Positions 42,586 to 53,345 are shown, numbered from the stretch's first letter. The stretch: 64,000 nt of DNA from Argyresthia goedartella (GCA_949825045.1 OX463813.1:6820001-6884000), one strand, 5' to 3'. Numbers and translations: made by a program. The notes: generated from the letters alone by a model not told the origin.

Positions 42586-43190
42586 GCGGGAAAATTCCTT
42601 TATTGACCGAGAGCGAGCGCAGCGTCCAGTTTAGAGATTGGCCAAAAATGCTTTTGTCCGTCTGTCTGCTCTCGCCTACAGGTCGCATTTTCCAATCGAT
42701 TTTAACTAAAATTGGCACACAAGTTCCTTCATTTAAATAAAAATTTTAGTCGATCGCAATTTTTGATTAGGGGAAAATAGGGGGAAGTTTGCTGTAGCGT
42801 TATTTATCGACGGATTTCAATCAAATTTAAGAGACTCACTAAGGACCTCATTCTTCACAAGATGTTGCAAAAAAATCCAAAAGGGGGAAGTAGAGGGAGG
42901 TTTTTTTTTTTTGTTGGAGGGGAAAAAAAATGGAATTACCCATGCCCAGGAGTCAGACCTCCCTGCTATGTCCGGGTCCCCACATATTGAGCGGGCATAA
43001 GCTCGTGTGGTATACGGACTAAAAACAACCCCTTTGTGTTTACAGTTGTCTTATTAAGAATTAACTGTGAGCCATGGTCTGTGAGCCATGGAAGTAGAGG
43101 GAGGAAAGTTTGCTGCAGCGTTATATATGGATGGATTTCATTTTTTTTTATTGAAGCGTGGTCTACTGTTCTCACAGAACCACTAGTACA
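42586..43190 (+). mobile_element. Family P copy 2, split by retroposon I
   Basis: CGAGAGCGAGCGCAGCGTCC, GGTCGCATTTTCCAATCG, GGGGAAAATAGGGGGAAGTT, GCTGTAGCGTTATTTATCG and, after the insertion, GTGGTCTACTGTTCTCACAG. It matches 12055-12715 inverted. Confidence 0.75.
42901..43089 (-). mobile_element. Retroposon I copy 2, 15-bp TSD
   Basis: GGAAGTAGAGGGAGG flanks both sides (42886-42900 and 43090-43104). The minus-strand element starts CATGGCTCACAGACCATGGC, so its first 17 bases are partly duplicated, and ends AATTCCATTTTTTTTCCCCT plus poly(A). Confidence 0.92.
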
Positions 43191-43385
43191 GAGTGACCTT
43201 CGTGTCAAATAGCCTTACCCATTACTTACGCTAAATTCTAATCACGGGCGGTTCCTTGTCACTGGTCGCCTCATACCGGTGTTGGTATCATCACAAGTGA
43301 TATGGTAATTTGCCACAAACACTCCCGCTATTGAGATTTGCGAAGCACGCGCGGCCTTCGCGCCGTGTGTTCATACAGTGTGACC

Positions 43386-43653
43386 TATACTGGGTGACAT
43401 TTAATTAGCTGACCATATTTTGGGAAACTATAGTACCCACCAATATGAACAACTTTCCCCAAGAAACATGGTCGCAAATGAAAAAAATATTTCGTCCCTC
43501 AGTACATTGACCCGATCAGCTGATTACAAGTTACTATGAAGGACCCAAATTATTTTTTCGTTTGCGACCATGTTTCTTGAGGAAAAATGGTCAAAATAAT
43601 GGGTTGATTTATTCCCCAAAATATGGTCAGCTAATTAAATGTCATCTTGTATA
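43386..43653. mobile_element. Family K foldback, ~105-bp arms
   Basis: The left arm contains GACATTTAATTAGCTGACCA and AAGAAACATGGTCGCAAATG; the right arm has CGTTTGCGACCATGTTTCTT and TGGTCAGCTAATTAAATGTC. TATA is found at both outer ends. No ORF. Confidence 0.85.
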
Positions 43654-43866
43654 GCGGTTATCTACGACTATACTTAATAAATATCCCATAAGTGTATATG
43701 TATAAAATGAAGCTAAGTGCATCTTCGCTGACAAAATAAAATCAATGCTCAATGTGTGACAACTTCTGTATATAACCTGGAACTCTTCATATATCTGCCG
43801 TTTCTTGATTTTCGTGCAGAGTGTATTGCATACCCATATACTTGTATAGCAGTAACATAACATAAA

Positions 43867-44138
43867 AGCGTCACGCCTTTTCCCATACGGGGTGGCAGAG
43901 GCACAATTGTGCCCACTTTGAGCCAGTTATTCAATACTCCAGTTTGCGTGACAGAGGGCTAGCCCATCGCCGCAGCTATGGAGTAATGAAGGTTTTCTCA
44001 CGATGTTTTCCATCACCGTGAGAACGTCCGTATAATGTACTTAAGATAAATTAATTATCTCATTGGTAATTGGTCAGGAATCGAAACTGCATCTCCTGTG
44101 TGAGAAGCAAGCGTAAAACCCATTAGACCACGGAGCCC
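43867..44138 (-). mobile_element. SINE D copy 3
   Basis: Minus strand GGCTCCGTGGTCTAATGGGT, TGCAGTTTCGATTCCTGACC, TCACGGTGATGGAAAACATC, GTATGGGAAAAGGCGTGACG. Full length. Confidence 0.9.
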
Positions 44139-44466
44139 TTTTATATATATAGGTAGCAGTAACCTCGAGTCAATTTTGACATTTCATAAACATTTTGTGT
44201 AGTACCTCATCGTTGAGCCGAAATTAGGCTATGTTCTCAATTTCTCATAGCTAAGCCAGAGCAGCCGACTGTTTCGCCAGCAATAATTAAAACAAAAAGT
44301 AAAACTTTAGAAGAAACTGACTCATTCACCCCAATTAGTTACAAAACTAAAGATTACAAATTAAAGAGTTCCCTCATATCTCGATAATTCCATCAGCAGA
44401 TCCCGACCGACGTTGCTGAGAAGCTCTCCTGGTACTACACCCATCACTTCCATTTCACCAATATTT
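44139..44466. other. Unclassified stretch
   Basis: 44160-44185 has TCGAGTCAATTTTGACATTT, like the start of the duplicated unit at 23290. No gene. Confidence 0.35.
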
Positions 44467-44695
44467 GACGAGCCGAATGGCCGAGTCGGCAGTGACCCTG
44501 CCTACGAAGTCAAGGGTTCCAGGTTCGAGTCCCGGTGGGGGCAAATATTTGTTAGATGAGAAAGTATTTATTACCCTAGTCATGGTTGTTTATCTTTATG
44601 TGTATCGTTGTCTGGCACCCAAGATACAGGGAATCCTAATTTGGGGCTAGATCAATGTGTGTAAATAGTGTCCAAGGAATTATTATTAATATTAG
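44467..44695 (+). mobile_element. SINE B copy 5
   Basis: GACGAGCCGAATGGCCGAGT, GGTTCGAGTCCCGGTGGGGG, body with one internal deletion (TTATCTTTATGTGTATCG), tail TCCAAGGAATTATTATTAAT. Confidence 0.92.
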
Positions 44696-44997
44696 GAATG
44701 GGCCGAAATTCGTTATACATTCGGTTTGTCCAAAGTTCGGCAGCTTAAACTGACTTCGGCATTCGTTCGGTTTAAATGCCGAACATTCGATTTAATAAAA
44801 AAGTGAAATCAATAGTATAGAAATCATACTTATATATAATAATCGTAAAATGAAATTTTAAGACAGACTATTCTTCGTGCCCATGCAGTGCAACGTCACG
44901 CCGCGCGCCTATTCACAGTCACTACATACACTACACAAGCGCAACATGTCAATGTGTCGAACGTTCCAGCTTTAGTTAACCGACCTGTTAGTCTTGT
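44696..44997. other. Unclassified stretch
   Basis: Several imperfect TTCGGTTTAAATGCCGAA-like inverted motifs at 44720-44790. Nothing else is recognised. Confidence 0.35.
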
Positions 44998-45232
44998 GCC
45001 TGCTCGGTCATCAGAGAGAGCGCTCCGTACTAGTACATTTCAGTCAGTGTACTAGTACACTCTAACAGCTCTATTAGTACTATTAGGACGTTGGATCTTA
45101 TGAATAAAAAATATGCCTGCTCGGTCATCAGAGAGCGCTCCGTACTAGGACATTTCAGTCAGTGTACCAGTAAGATCTAACAGTTTTATTACTACTATTA
45201 TGTATGACGTAGGATCGAATAAATAATGGAGC
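44998..45232. repeat. Twofold tandem duplication, 117 bp
   Basis: GCCTGCTCGGTCATCAGAGA at 44998 and 45115; both continue with GCGCTCCGTACTAG, CATTTCAGTCAGTGTAC and CTATTA. Copies have diverged modestly. Confidence 0.88.
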
Positions 45233-45766
45233 TGTTAGGTTAACCTTTCTTTTCGTGTAGAGCAGAAACTTGAGGAATATTATACTCTGATAATATTAAC
45301 ATATTTATACAATTCTATGTGTCTGTTTGCATAGCAAAAATAAAAAGTTAAATAATATATGATTTCCCTTCATACTTAAACAGGCTGCCATTCTAGTCAA
45401 GATGTCAATGCCGTGTCTATGTGTGCGAGAGCGAGTCGGCATGGCTCAATGCCTCCCGCCCGCCGCCCCGCTCTCTAGGAGCGATGTCCTAATAGTCCTA
45501 ATAGACCGAATGTCCGATTAGCGTAGGGAAACGTTTCACTTCGTTCATTGCACAGTAACGTTTCCTATTCGTTCTTCGTACATGACCGAAACAAGACTAC
45601 GACCTGTATCTACCTCGATAAAAAAAACCCGACGAATTGTCGACCACCTTTTGTAAAGTCGGTTAAATAAGATGAGAGCGCTCGTTAGCGGGGCGGGTCC
45701 ATATGGAAACGAAGCAGTCGGCCGCGTACTGAGCGCACTGTCCGCCGTAGTAAGAATAAAGACTAA
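45233..45766. other. Unclassified stretch
   Basis: The minus-strand 153-codon frame (45545-46006) has no recognisable domain and straddles the boundary of the MITE at 45767, so it is probably chance. Confidence 0.35.
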
Positions 45767-46575
45767 CGGCCATACTTTTAAAAAAGTAAATTCACTGTTT
45801 AGCTTAACCTCTCCGTGACCCAACCGTACCGACACGTCAACGTAGACAAACACTATTGACCCAAGCGTACCGACACGCACTCGATACTTTTTTTTTAGAC
45901 CGGAATGAATTAGCCAATTGTGTTCGTATTGGCAAGGTTTTAGTTTGTAAAAACGGCCAATGAGCCAATCTTCTATTTCCGGTATGGTCTTGTTCATTTC
46001 ATTCATTTGTTGTTCATTTGTTCATTTCATTCATTCAAGACGCAGCAAACGTGACTCGAAAAAATCACTTTTCGTCCGAAAATATTGAAAAATTTCTATC
46101 AGAACATACTAATGTTTTTATTGTTTTCAAAAAGTGTAGGTGTGTAGATTACGAAAGTATCAAACAAAATGTGTATTTTATTGTGTTTTACTCATGTCGA
46201 CTACATTTGTGACGAGAGGGAGCATTTTATTAGAAGTCTGTGATTCTGATGTCGGTACAAAAATAAACTACGGTCACAGTGACATTTTCTTCGCATTGAG
46301 TAAGAGAGGGTTTCATTAGCTACTCAGATGTACAACTCTCATAGTTCTAAGAGTTACCATTCAGACATAATCACTTGATATGTCAGTCAAGTCGCGCGCG
46401 CCGCGCGTGCTCATGTATGCCTGGGATTAGAGCTGGTTGGCGCCGGGCGGCCGGGTTTCGGATAGGTTAAGCAGTGTTTTGTCATTTTCACACGTCGTCT
46501 AAATGTCAAATGTCAAAGCAAGACAAAATACTGAATTAACTAAACAGTGAATTTACTTTTTCATAAGTAAGGCCG
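45767..46575. mobile_element. Long relative of the 877 MITE, TSD TAA
   Basis: Termini CGGCCATACTTTTAAAAAAG (then TAAATTCACTGTTTAG) and the inverted CTAAACAGTGAATTTACTTT then GTAAGGCCG. TAA flanks both sides (45764-45766, 46576-46578). The right end (GTGTTTTGTC, GTCAAATGTCAAAGCAAGAC) matches the interior of the 147-bp MITE. It may be a larger non-autonomous form or a decayed parent; no transposase ORF was recognised. Confidence 0.82.
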
Positions 46576-46611
46576 TAACTTCTTAGTGCTTGATTCGTTT
46601 CGGGTGACTCC

Positions 46612-46749
46612 TCTTTTTTTTCTTTTTTTTTCTTTTTATCTCCCTGCTATGTCCGGGTCCCCACATATTGAGCGGGCATCAGCTCGTGTGGTAAAAATAA
46701 CCCCATGTATTTAACAGTTGTCTATATTTGATTTTACTGTGAGCCATGG
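46612..46749 (-). mobile_element. Retroposon I copy 3, 15-bp TSD
   Basis: GTTTCGGGTGACTCC flanks both sides (46597-46611, 46750-46764). Minus strand CCATGGCTCACAGTAAAATC, GCCCGCTCAATATGTGGGGA, then GATAAAAAGAAAAAAAAAG. The tail region is shorter than in copies 1 and 2. Confidence 0.92.
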
Positions 46750-46764
46750 GTTTCGGGTGACTCC

Positions 46765-47101
46765 GGGCCCCGGGGTGGTGGGTACTAGATTGTTCTAAGT
46801 CACAAGACGTCCTTTTTAGTAAACAGCGGCCTAGGTTCGAGTCCCAAGGCAGGACAATAACAATAAATTAAAACCGATAAATGCAATCATAATTAATCAA
46901 CAATCAATATAGAAAACGGCAGTGGAGGTCCTACAACCAGTTATCGGTCGAAACGTCAACAATCGGTCATTCGACGGCGTTATCATTACTATAATACTAT
47001 TCGTCATTAATATGAAAGTGGGCACATTTGAGCCTCTGCCGCTCCATATGGGAATAAAAGGGCGACGCTGTTTGGTTTTTGTAATAAATATATTTGACAG
47101 A
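46765..47101. other. Unclassified with SINE D fragment
   Basis: 47015-47075 (GGGCACATTTGAGCCTCTGC, then CCATATGGGAATAAAAGGGC) is a D tail on the + strand. Confidence 0.45.
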
Positions 47102-47231
47102 AGAAAAAACCCCAAGGTCTTGGATGTTTATATGTGTATGACGTCGCTGTTTCTGGTTCCCACGACACAGGGTATCCTACTGTGGGGCCAGAAGCAATGT
47201 AATTGCCTGGATGTAAATGTTAAAAAAAAAA
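47102..47231 (+). mobile_element. SINE A copy 8, 5' truncated
   Basis: CCAAGGTCTTGGATGTTTAT through GACGTCGCTGTTTCTGGTTC to GTAAATGTTAAAAAAAAAA. The tRNA head is absent; truncation at the 5' end fits target-primed reverse transcription. Confidence 0.88.
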
Positions 47232-47640
47232 CAGAATCACAGGAAAAAATAAACAATTTAGAGGTGTTTTCGTAATTAAATTCTATCGAGAAAATTTCAT
47301 CCAATCGCGTTTTCCTTCTGTGAGAATCTTAATCAAATACTCAATAAACGTTAACCCAAAAATTAAATCTGTAGATGACTATTAGTGGGGTAAATGTATT
47401 CGGAAAACAACATTTTTATTTTTGACGGGATAACGTCTTATGAATCGATGAACGCCGGCTGCACGCACGAAAAAGTGTCACGTTCCATTGTCCGCCTGAG
47501 CCGAGCATGCAAGCGAGAGCGCGGAACAAGCGATAAAGAGACACGATCGGCGTAAGCGTTTCTTACGACGTTAACACGTATAATTACTTTACAGACAACC
47601 AATTTTTTGTCGTATCACCTTTATGTGTGGTAATAGGATG
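47229..47640 (+). repeat. Dispersed repeat Q copy 2 with insertion
   Basis: It matches 17645-17865 up to about 47424. Then 175 bp of GC-rich DNA (GACGGGATAACGTCTTATGA, GAACGCCGGCTGCACGCACG) intervene before TCGTATCACCTTTATG resumes. The intervening block is probably a separate insertion. Confidence 0.65.
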
Positions 47641-48193
47641 TGGTCATGAAGTGTTTTAAATGTTTAATTTATAGTAGGTACGTGTATAATTGTACACACC
47701 TACTTATGTGGTTATCGCTGTGCGCGTGCACACATTTCCGGCTATGATATACAGTTTGTTGTTCTGAAGATAGTGGAAATGGAGCAGCAGAAAAAATTAC
47801 TAAATATATCTCTCAAAACAAGACGAACTTAGCGTCACGCCTTTTCCTATACTGGGTGAATAATAGTTTTAAAAACTTAAAAACCCGAATGCGGTACATA
47901 AAAAAGCACAAAAAAAGCAGACAGGTCTTAATTAATAAGATTCGATAAAATTATTAAGGGTCAGTGTTAAATTTAATTTAATTTAAATTCATGTGGCTCC
48001 AAATAAATCTAATAGAGTGGGTTCCGCTAAGACCTACCGATATGTAGGTACCTATAAGTATTTTTTTCTTATGTGTGATTAATATAACAGCTAATAACAA
48101 CACCACGTCAAATGAAGCTACACAAGAGGAGTCAGGCGTCAATGTCAAGTAGAAATACGATATTTGGATATAATATAAAATGGCAACAAATAT
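47641..48193. other. Mostly unclassified
   Basis: 47828-47855 (TTAGCGTCACGCCTTTTCCT) is a SINE D scrap. No gene. Confidence 0.35.
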
Positions 48194-48506
48194 AATTACC
48201 AAAATAACTTTTTCCTACCCAAAATGGGTAAATGCTACCCAAAATAGGTTTGTGATCACCAAAAGTTGCAGAAAATATCAGGTCAAAATACTGAAGCGAA
48301 GCCCCCTTTATTCTTCGTGTTAGGTTGAAAATGTCAGAACAACAAAAAATACTTAAAACATAAAATAAGTACACAAAACATAAAACGAAGTTTGGTGATC
48401 ATTTATCCAAGCACAATTTGGTGGTCGTTTACTAATTCTGGCGGTCGTTTCGAATTTATTGGTAGTAAAATAGGTGCGTTTTTGGTGATCGTTTAAACAT
48501 AAGCCA
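48194..48506 (-). mobile_element. Family H copy 8
   Basis: Minus strand GGCTTATGTTTAAACGATCA to GTAGGAAAAAGTTATTTTGG. Part of the GC-rich core is missing. Confidence 0.85.
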
Positions 48507-48699
48507 TATAAAATTATGGGAGTCGTTTCTTATTTTATTAAAATAACCCGGGATGCCAGGAAATCCGGGAATGCATAACTAGTCTGTTCCACAGTATTTA
48601 GGCAACTTTAAAAAATATATAAAAACAAAAAAGAGTTCCGGCTTCTTCAAATTGACATAGGTACTAACTATAGCGAGTCAATTAATTTCAACATTTTCC

Positions 48700-48815
48700 A
48701 AAATTAGCGATAGCTGTAATGTTACCCTAAGAAATGATCACAGACTAGTTTCGCCCGGATTAGACTCGCGAAGTTAGTAATTCATTCACAATGGTCCAAT
48801 GTAGAGAAGTGGCTA
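48700..48815 (+). mobile_element. LINE tail fragment (as at 80)
   Basis: TTAGCGATAGCTGTAATGTT, CAGACTAGTTTCGCCC, GATTAGACTCGCGAAG, AATTCATTCA, then TGTAGAGAAGTGGC. Confidence 0.55.
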
Positions 48816-48853
48816 AAATTGAGAGGAAAAATTTTGACTTTTGACTTTCTCCG

Positions 48854-48972
48854 TGCTACCGCAAACAATATTAACAGCGTTTAACCTCAAAACAAACGTC
48901 AAATCCCATTCACTTTAGTTTTTATTTTAAAACAAGTGTTGAACAGTAGCTTATGTTTTTGTGGTAAGGCCC
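48854..48972 (+). mobile_element. Family J copy
   Basis: CAGCGTTTAACCTCAAAACA, ACAAGTGTTGAACAGTAGC and TTTTTGTGGTAAGGCC match 22278-22383. Confidence 0.75.
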
Positions 48973-50160
48973 TCTGAGTTAAACCTGTAATATATCCCAG
49001 GTGTAGTCACAAGATCCTCCGTACATCTCATTAGTAAGATAGATAAAAGTTTATTAATAATTTTTCAAAACATAATTTACAATTCGATTAATCAGCAGGA
49101 AGCTTCGTCAATAACTTAAAACTAAACTTTAACACTTTCTAAACTAAATAAGATAAGTATACAACAAGGACTATAACTTAACTAAATAATCCCACCCCTT
49201 TGGTAGGGACACCTCCCTACCAAAGGTCCCTACCAAATGACTGCCAAGGAGATCCTCTGCATAAGGAATGCCCCGGAGCGGTCTCATTAGTTACCTTAAG
49301 TTTTCAAGCCATCATCATTGTCAAAGTTAACGTAATGAACACCAAAATTTACGCCAATCTTTATAACTATTTTAATGGAGTGGCACTTTGCATATTATTA
49401 AAGCACACCTTCTTTTTATTATTAAATTGCTGAATCGATATCGGCCTTATTGTAACGAGTTCTCAGAATCGCTTATCGATTTCATGGATACAATTATGTA
49501 TCACAGCGATTTCCGGAGTTCCGATGTGAGTCACTTTTCGCGACCTTGCTTTTCCGAAAAAATGATACTCGTACGAATTACTACAAATGTTTTGCTTGTG
49601 ACGACACATGAACAAGTAATTTTTAGGGAATTCTTTAATGTGTTATCCAAAATTACGTGACTTTATAGCTGCCATCTCTCCGATACCACAGGGAATCAAA
49701 AACCTTAGTCACCCCGGTGCAAAAGTTGTGCAAATAGGGGACAGTATGTTATTTATTTTAGGTGCGACCATCTCTATATCTTTAGTTTGATATGAATACA
49801 AAATGATACACGCATCTTATAATACCAATGTTTATCTACAACTGATGCAGCTTGATCCACAATACTCTGCAGTCGTATTTGAAAATAAATGTTATACTCG
49901 TATAGACACAGACAATCGCAATCACCACAACATACAGATATCTACACGTAACCTATATAAACATGAAATGTTCTGCATCGACCTTTATCTTACCTTTACA
50001 GTCTACTCTAGACTATCATGCTCATTAGAAATGGTGGAAACCACGACTTTCCCACACACCTCCTTAGACTTATATAGAACTAAACCTTTCACGACGCCAT
50101 TACAAAATCATTTCACTATCCAATACTAAAAGATTGTTAATCGCGTTGAATCTTATATGA
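48973..50160. other. Upstream region of ena, mostly unclassified
   Basis: 49197-49226 is a hairpin (CCTTTGGTAGGGA / TCCCTACCAAAGG, four-base loop). A + strand frame of 108 codons (49803-50129) has no recognisable domain. No SINE or MITE of the common families lies here, so this 1.2 kb just upstream of ena is less invaded than the rest of the window. Confidence 0.4.
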
Positions 50161-50384
50161 CATATCATGTGTCGAGGTCACCGATAACGGGTGATGGGTC
50201 TTACCTCGCTACTGTCAGTCAATCATTGATAAAGTCATTACGTCGCGGACTTTCGCCGCATGCGCACGTGATTTATGCGCTCCGCGATTTCAGTTGTTTA
50301 AAATATGTGGCGAAGATAACCCATCAATAAAACTGTGCCAGTGTTTGAAAACAAGTGTTTACATAGTAGGTTTGAGGCAAAATA
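50160..50384 (+). promoter_or_regulatory. ena: Probable ena promoter and 5' UTR
   Basis: A CpG-rich patch precedes the coding start. It holds GCATGCGCA (50258-50266), matching the core of the NRF-1/Ewg site, overlapping a CACGTG E-box (50265-50270), and an insect-type initiator TCAGTT (50290-50295). No TATA box stands 25-35 bp upstream of that initiator. If transcription starts there, the 5' UTR is about 93 nt. Start-site use and factor binding are inferred. Confidence 0.45.
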
Positions 50385-50992
50385 ATGCGTAAACAGAAGT
50401 TGAATGTGAATCCAGATCTTGGCGATCTGGAGGAGATGCTCGCTCACGTCCAAACACAATTGGAAGACGAAATCGAGCAAGAACAAGAGTTGAAAATGCC
50501 ATCGATCACCAACGTCATGGAATCACCACAAATGGTCAAAAGAAGCTCATCATTCCAACGCTCAGAGTCTACCTACGACTATAGAAGACCTGCGCCCCGA
50601 CCCCCCATCCTAAGAATGAACAGCACAGAGAACGCCTACCAGTCCCTGAACGGGGACCACAGATACCGAAATGGCGAACCGGAATACGGAGAGTATAGCT
50701 CTCTTAACGACTACAGGTCCGTACACAGCTCCCAAAGCAGTCTCCACAAGAATGGTGTACTAGGATCGCAGAACAGCCTAGAAGGTAAACGATCGGTCGG
50801 AGAAATGGGATCCCAAGGTTCCTTCCAGTCGTACAGATCAGAGCCGGTCGGGCAAAGGCATTCGGTGCTAAGTCTTCAGGATAAGAGGGGCTCGACGGCA
50901 TCACTGAATGGCAGAGGGAAGACTGCAACCCTGCCGAGGGGTTATGGCTCGAATAAGAGCAAGGAGAAGGGCTGGGAGGAGTATTGGGCACA
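50385..50992 (+). CDS. ena: Enabled (Ena/VASP), exon 1: N-terminal extension
   Basis: Ena/VASP proteins bind FPPPP-type ligands through EVH1 and speed actin filament elongation at leading edges and adherens junctions. This exon encodes 202 residues placed before EVH1. ATG is at 50385 with A at -3, and an in-frame TGA 10 nt upstream (50373-50375) makes it the first usable Met. Visible parts: an acidic, probably helical segment (residues 11-37, LEEMLAHVQTQLEDEIEQEQ), a class I SH3-ligand-like RPAPRPP (68-74), tyrosines in STYDYR, and a Ser/Gly/Gln-rich basic region (110-190) with several R-x-x-S sites (KRSS, KRGS). The exon ends on CA of a split codon, followed by GTAAGTAT. The codon is completed by C of exon 2, giving ...EEYWA-H-EQSI. 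That the extension belongs to Ena rests on this frame continuity and a strong donor. Other first exons are likely elsewhere, as Ena-type proteins usually begin just before EVH1. Confidence 0.85.
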
Positions 50993-51000
50993 GTAAGTAT

Positions 51001-51722
51001 TTTTCTGTTTGATTTTTTTTAGGCGTAATTGCGAACAGCTGACTCGGTGTTGTTGATACTTAGATTTTATGACTTACGTTGAACAATAGGATTATCGAGT
51101 TATATCATTATTTTTGAGTTATTGAAAAGACTCACCAGATTAGTTTTTGCCGTGCTAGAATAAAATTGGTGACAGGGGTATTATTTCCAAAATCTCGAGG
51201 AAATATCAAATGTATGTTACATTTAAGTTAGTAATTTGCCCTTACGTCGGTCGACACATCTGTCCCTAACATACCCAGAGAAGTCTAAACATGACATGCG
51301 TGTTAGCGTGTTCTATCAGCCTCAATGTTTGCCATTTGCAGCTTGACCAATAAGGTGCAACGGGTGCATGATTCATTCATAAACACAGTCGAGAACAAGG
51401 AAGTTCGTAAATGTTTCTGAGATGACGATTTACTGCATATTGATTGAGCCATGATTCGCGAACTGTGTCAGGACTGTCGATGAGTATATGATATAAGTGT
51501 GTAACTGGATACACCTGAACACAACTGTGTCTTTGACACACCGTATGGGAAAACCCGTGACGCTGTCAAACAGCGTTTTGTTTGTGTATGTGTCGAAAAT
51601 AGGAACGATGCAAATTTGGCAGTGTATATGTAAAGTAAAATGCAATGTAAAGATTTGGCGGATCGACACATCCGATTAGCCTTGCTGCTCGCGTAAGCAC
51701 TCCCTCCATACGACCGACGACA
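51001..51722. other. Intronic stretch, mostly unclassified
   Basis: 51517-51570 (ACTGTGTCTTTGACACACCG, then TATGGGAAAACCCGTGACG) is a SINE D tail scrap. No exon is supported. Confidence 0.4.
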
Positions 51723-51881
51723 GTGGGCGAAGTGTGAGTTTTCAATAAAATTGACTTTACTATCGCGTTGCCGTAAAACGCCAGTTTTGTATTGCAAAGT
51801 CACGCGAGCTTGTTAGTCACGAACGCGATAGTACAAAAAATATATAAAGTGAATTTTATTGAGAACTCATATTTCGCCCAC
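51723..51881. mobile_element. Foldback MITE in ena intron 1
   Basis: GTGGGCGAAGTGTGAGTTTT, then CAATAAAATTGACTTTACTA at the left; the right mirrors it with AAAGTGAATTTTATTGAGAA and CTCATATTTCGCCCAC. CTATCGCGTT / AACGCGATAG forms the inner end. Arms are about 48 bp. Confidence 0.85.
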
Positions 51882-52464
51882 AGCTCATATGAAACTCCGG
51901 TGACTCGCGCAAGCACTCCTCCTTTAAGACCGCGCTTGCCGGTAGCCGTTGTCTGGAAGTGTTGGTCCTGTGCTAACCCCGTACTATTTCTGCCGCCGGT
52001 TTTACTGACCGGTAATAGAGGAATAATCTACCTTCTATAACCACAAGTTATGTCACACTTGAATGGCAGATACAAATTTCAAAGGATTTTTCAGTAGTAC
52101 AATGGATTGTTCATAGGGTTGCACTCTATTAGCATGGCACAAGGTTCAAATTCGCGATGCATTTTTGCATTTTCGCCGCTATGACAGCTCGGTTTTTTAT
52201 AACTATATATGTATGTAGGTACTGCAACGGAAACAGCCGACTCCAAGTTCAAGCCCTATTTCTTCCTCCCCTGTCGGTATGCGATATATGCAGTCTATAT
52301 AAATACATGAGAAGTCCTCGTCAAAACTTTGCTGCACGGAACCACAAACCAAAATGTCATCTGTGTTTATATTTTTTGCATTTGTTGATTTTTTCAAAAG
52401 GCGCTTATTCTATTTTGATATAATTTATATGGGGCCACCTCTGTAGTATGGCCTACCGATCATT
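51882..52464. other. Intronic stretch, unclassified
   Basis: CTCGCGCAAGCACTCCTCCT at 51904 resembles CTCGCGTAAGCACTCCCTCC at 51689, so sequence is repeated on both sides of the MITE (possible ancient duplication of about 215 bp spacing). Confidence 0.4.
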
Positions 52465-52672
52465 GACGACCTCAGTGGCGCAGCGGTTGCGGCTCTGCCT
52501 ACCATGCGAGAGGTCCCGGGTTCGATCCCCGGCTCGGGTAAAGAAAAAAACAGGTCTTGCATGTTTTTGTGTGTGAAGTCGCTGTTTCTGGTTCCCACAG
52601 CACAGGGTATCCCAGTGTGAGGCCAGAAGCAATGTTTGTGCCTGTATGTAAATGTTTGTTTTTTATCTAAAA
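52465..52672 (+). mobile_element. SINE A copy 9
   Basis: GACGACCTCAGTGGCGCAGC, GGCTCTGCCTACCATGCGAG, GGTTCGATCCCCGGCTCGGG, full body, tail GTAAATGTTTGTTTTTTATC. Intact promoter boxes and little decay. Confidence 0.93.
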
Positions 52673-52914
52673 AATAACTATCAATTCACGGAGTAATCGC
52701 GTAACAAAGAGACTAATTGAGAAGCCTCCCTTTTTGAAGTCGGTTCACCCATTCCTAGTAATATCACAGAATACTTAACCGGCGGCCGACAATTTGCTTA
52801 CATACTCCTAATTGGGCAAAACAAAGTGGAACATAGGATAGCAGTTACGACAGGCCCTTCCGCTGTATCGCATAGTAGGTACGTATACAACATGTTGTAA
52901 TAACTCAATGGGTC

Positions 52915-53345
52915 CGATTCGAGAGGCGTTACAACTAAACTTATTCATCATTCATGCATTCTCTGCAACAAGATACCTCTGGAGATCTTGAAATTGCCTT
53001 TGGAGCAATTTAAAACCATGTTAAAGCGAGTTTGTCGAAAAAGGGATATTGCTATGTTCAAAATTACTTAAATGACGGGACTGTATGGGGTTAATCTGGC
53101 TCAACACAGACCTTGCTTTTAATAATTTTGTAATTATTTATTGCTGCTTATAAATTATAATATACAATTTGTATTAGTTAAGCACAAGTAATGTTTAAAA
53201 GAGATCTAAAAATCAATCTGTGGGAGTTTATACACTCCTTCTCCCACAGTGGTTAAATGTAAAGAAGTGGCAAAAAATGACGATTGCTAAGTATATGTAA
53301 ATATCCACAGTAATAAAGAGATTTGATTGATTGATTGAATGATTG
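52915..53345 (+). pseudogene. LINE ORF2 C-terminus and 3' UTR
   Basis: The relic PLEQFKTMLKRVCRKR resembles the last helix of Jockey/CR1-like ORF2 (LPxxxFKxxLKxxL). The 3' part matches 80-483 and ends AATAAAGAGATTTGATTGAT with ATTG repeats. Confidence 0.7.

Noticed and set aside
45545..46006. 153-codon minus-strand ORF
   Set aside because: It crosses a MITE boundary with an exact TAA duplication, so the frame cannot predate the insertion.
49803..50129. 108-codon ORF upstream of ena as an extra gene
   Set aside because: It has no recognisable motif, no splice support and ordinary AT-rich composition. I left it in the unclassified upstream region.
50704..50991. 95-codon minus-strand ORF antisense to ena exon 1
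   Set aside because: It is a shadow of the sense coding frame.
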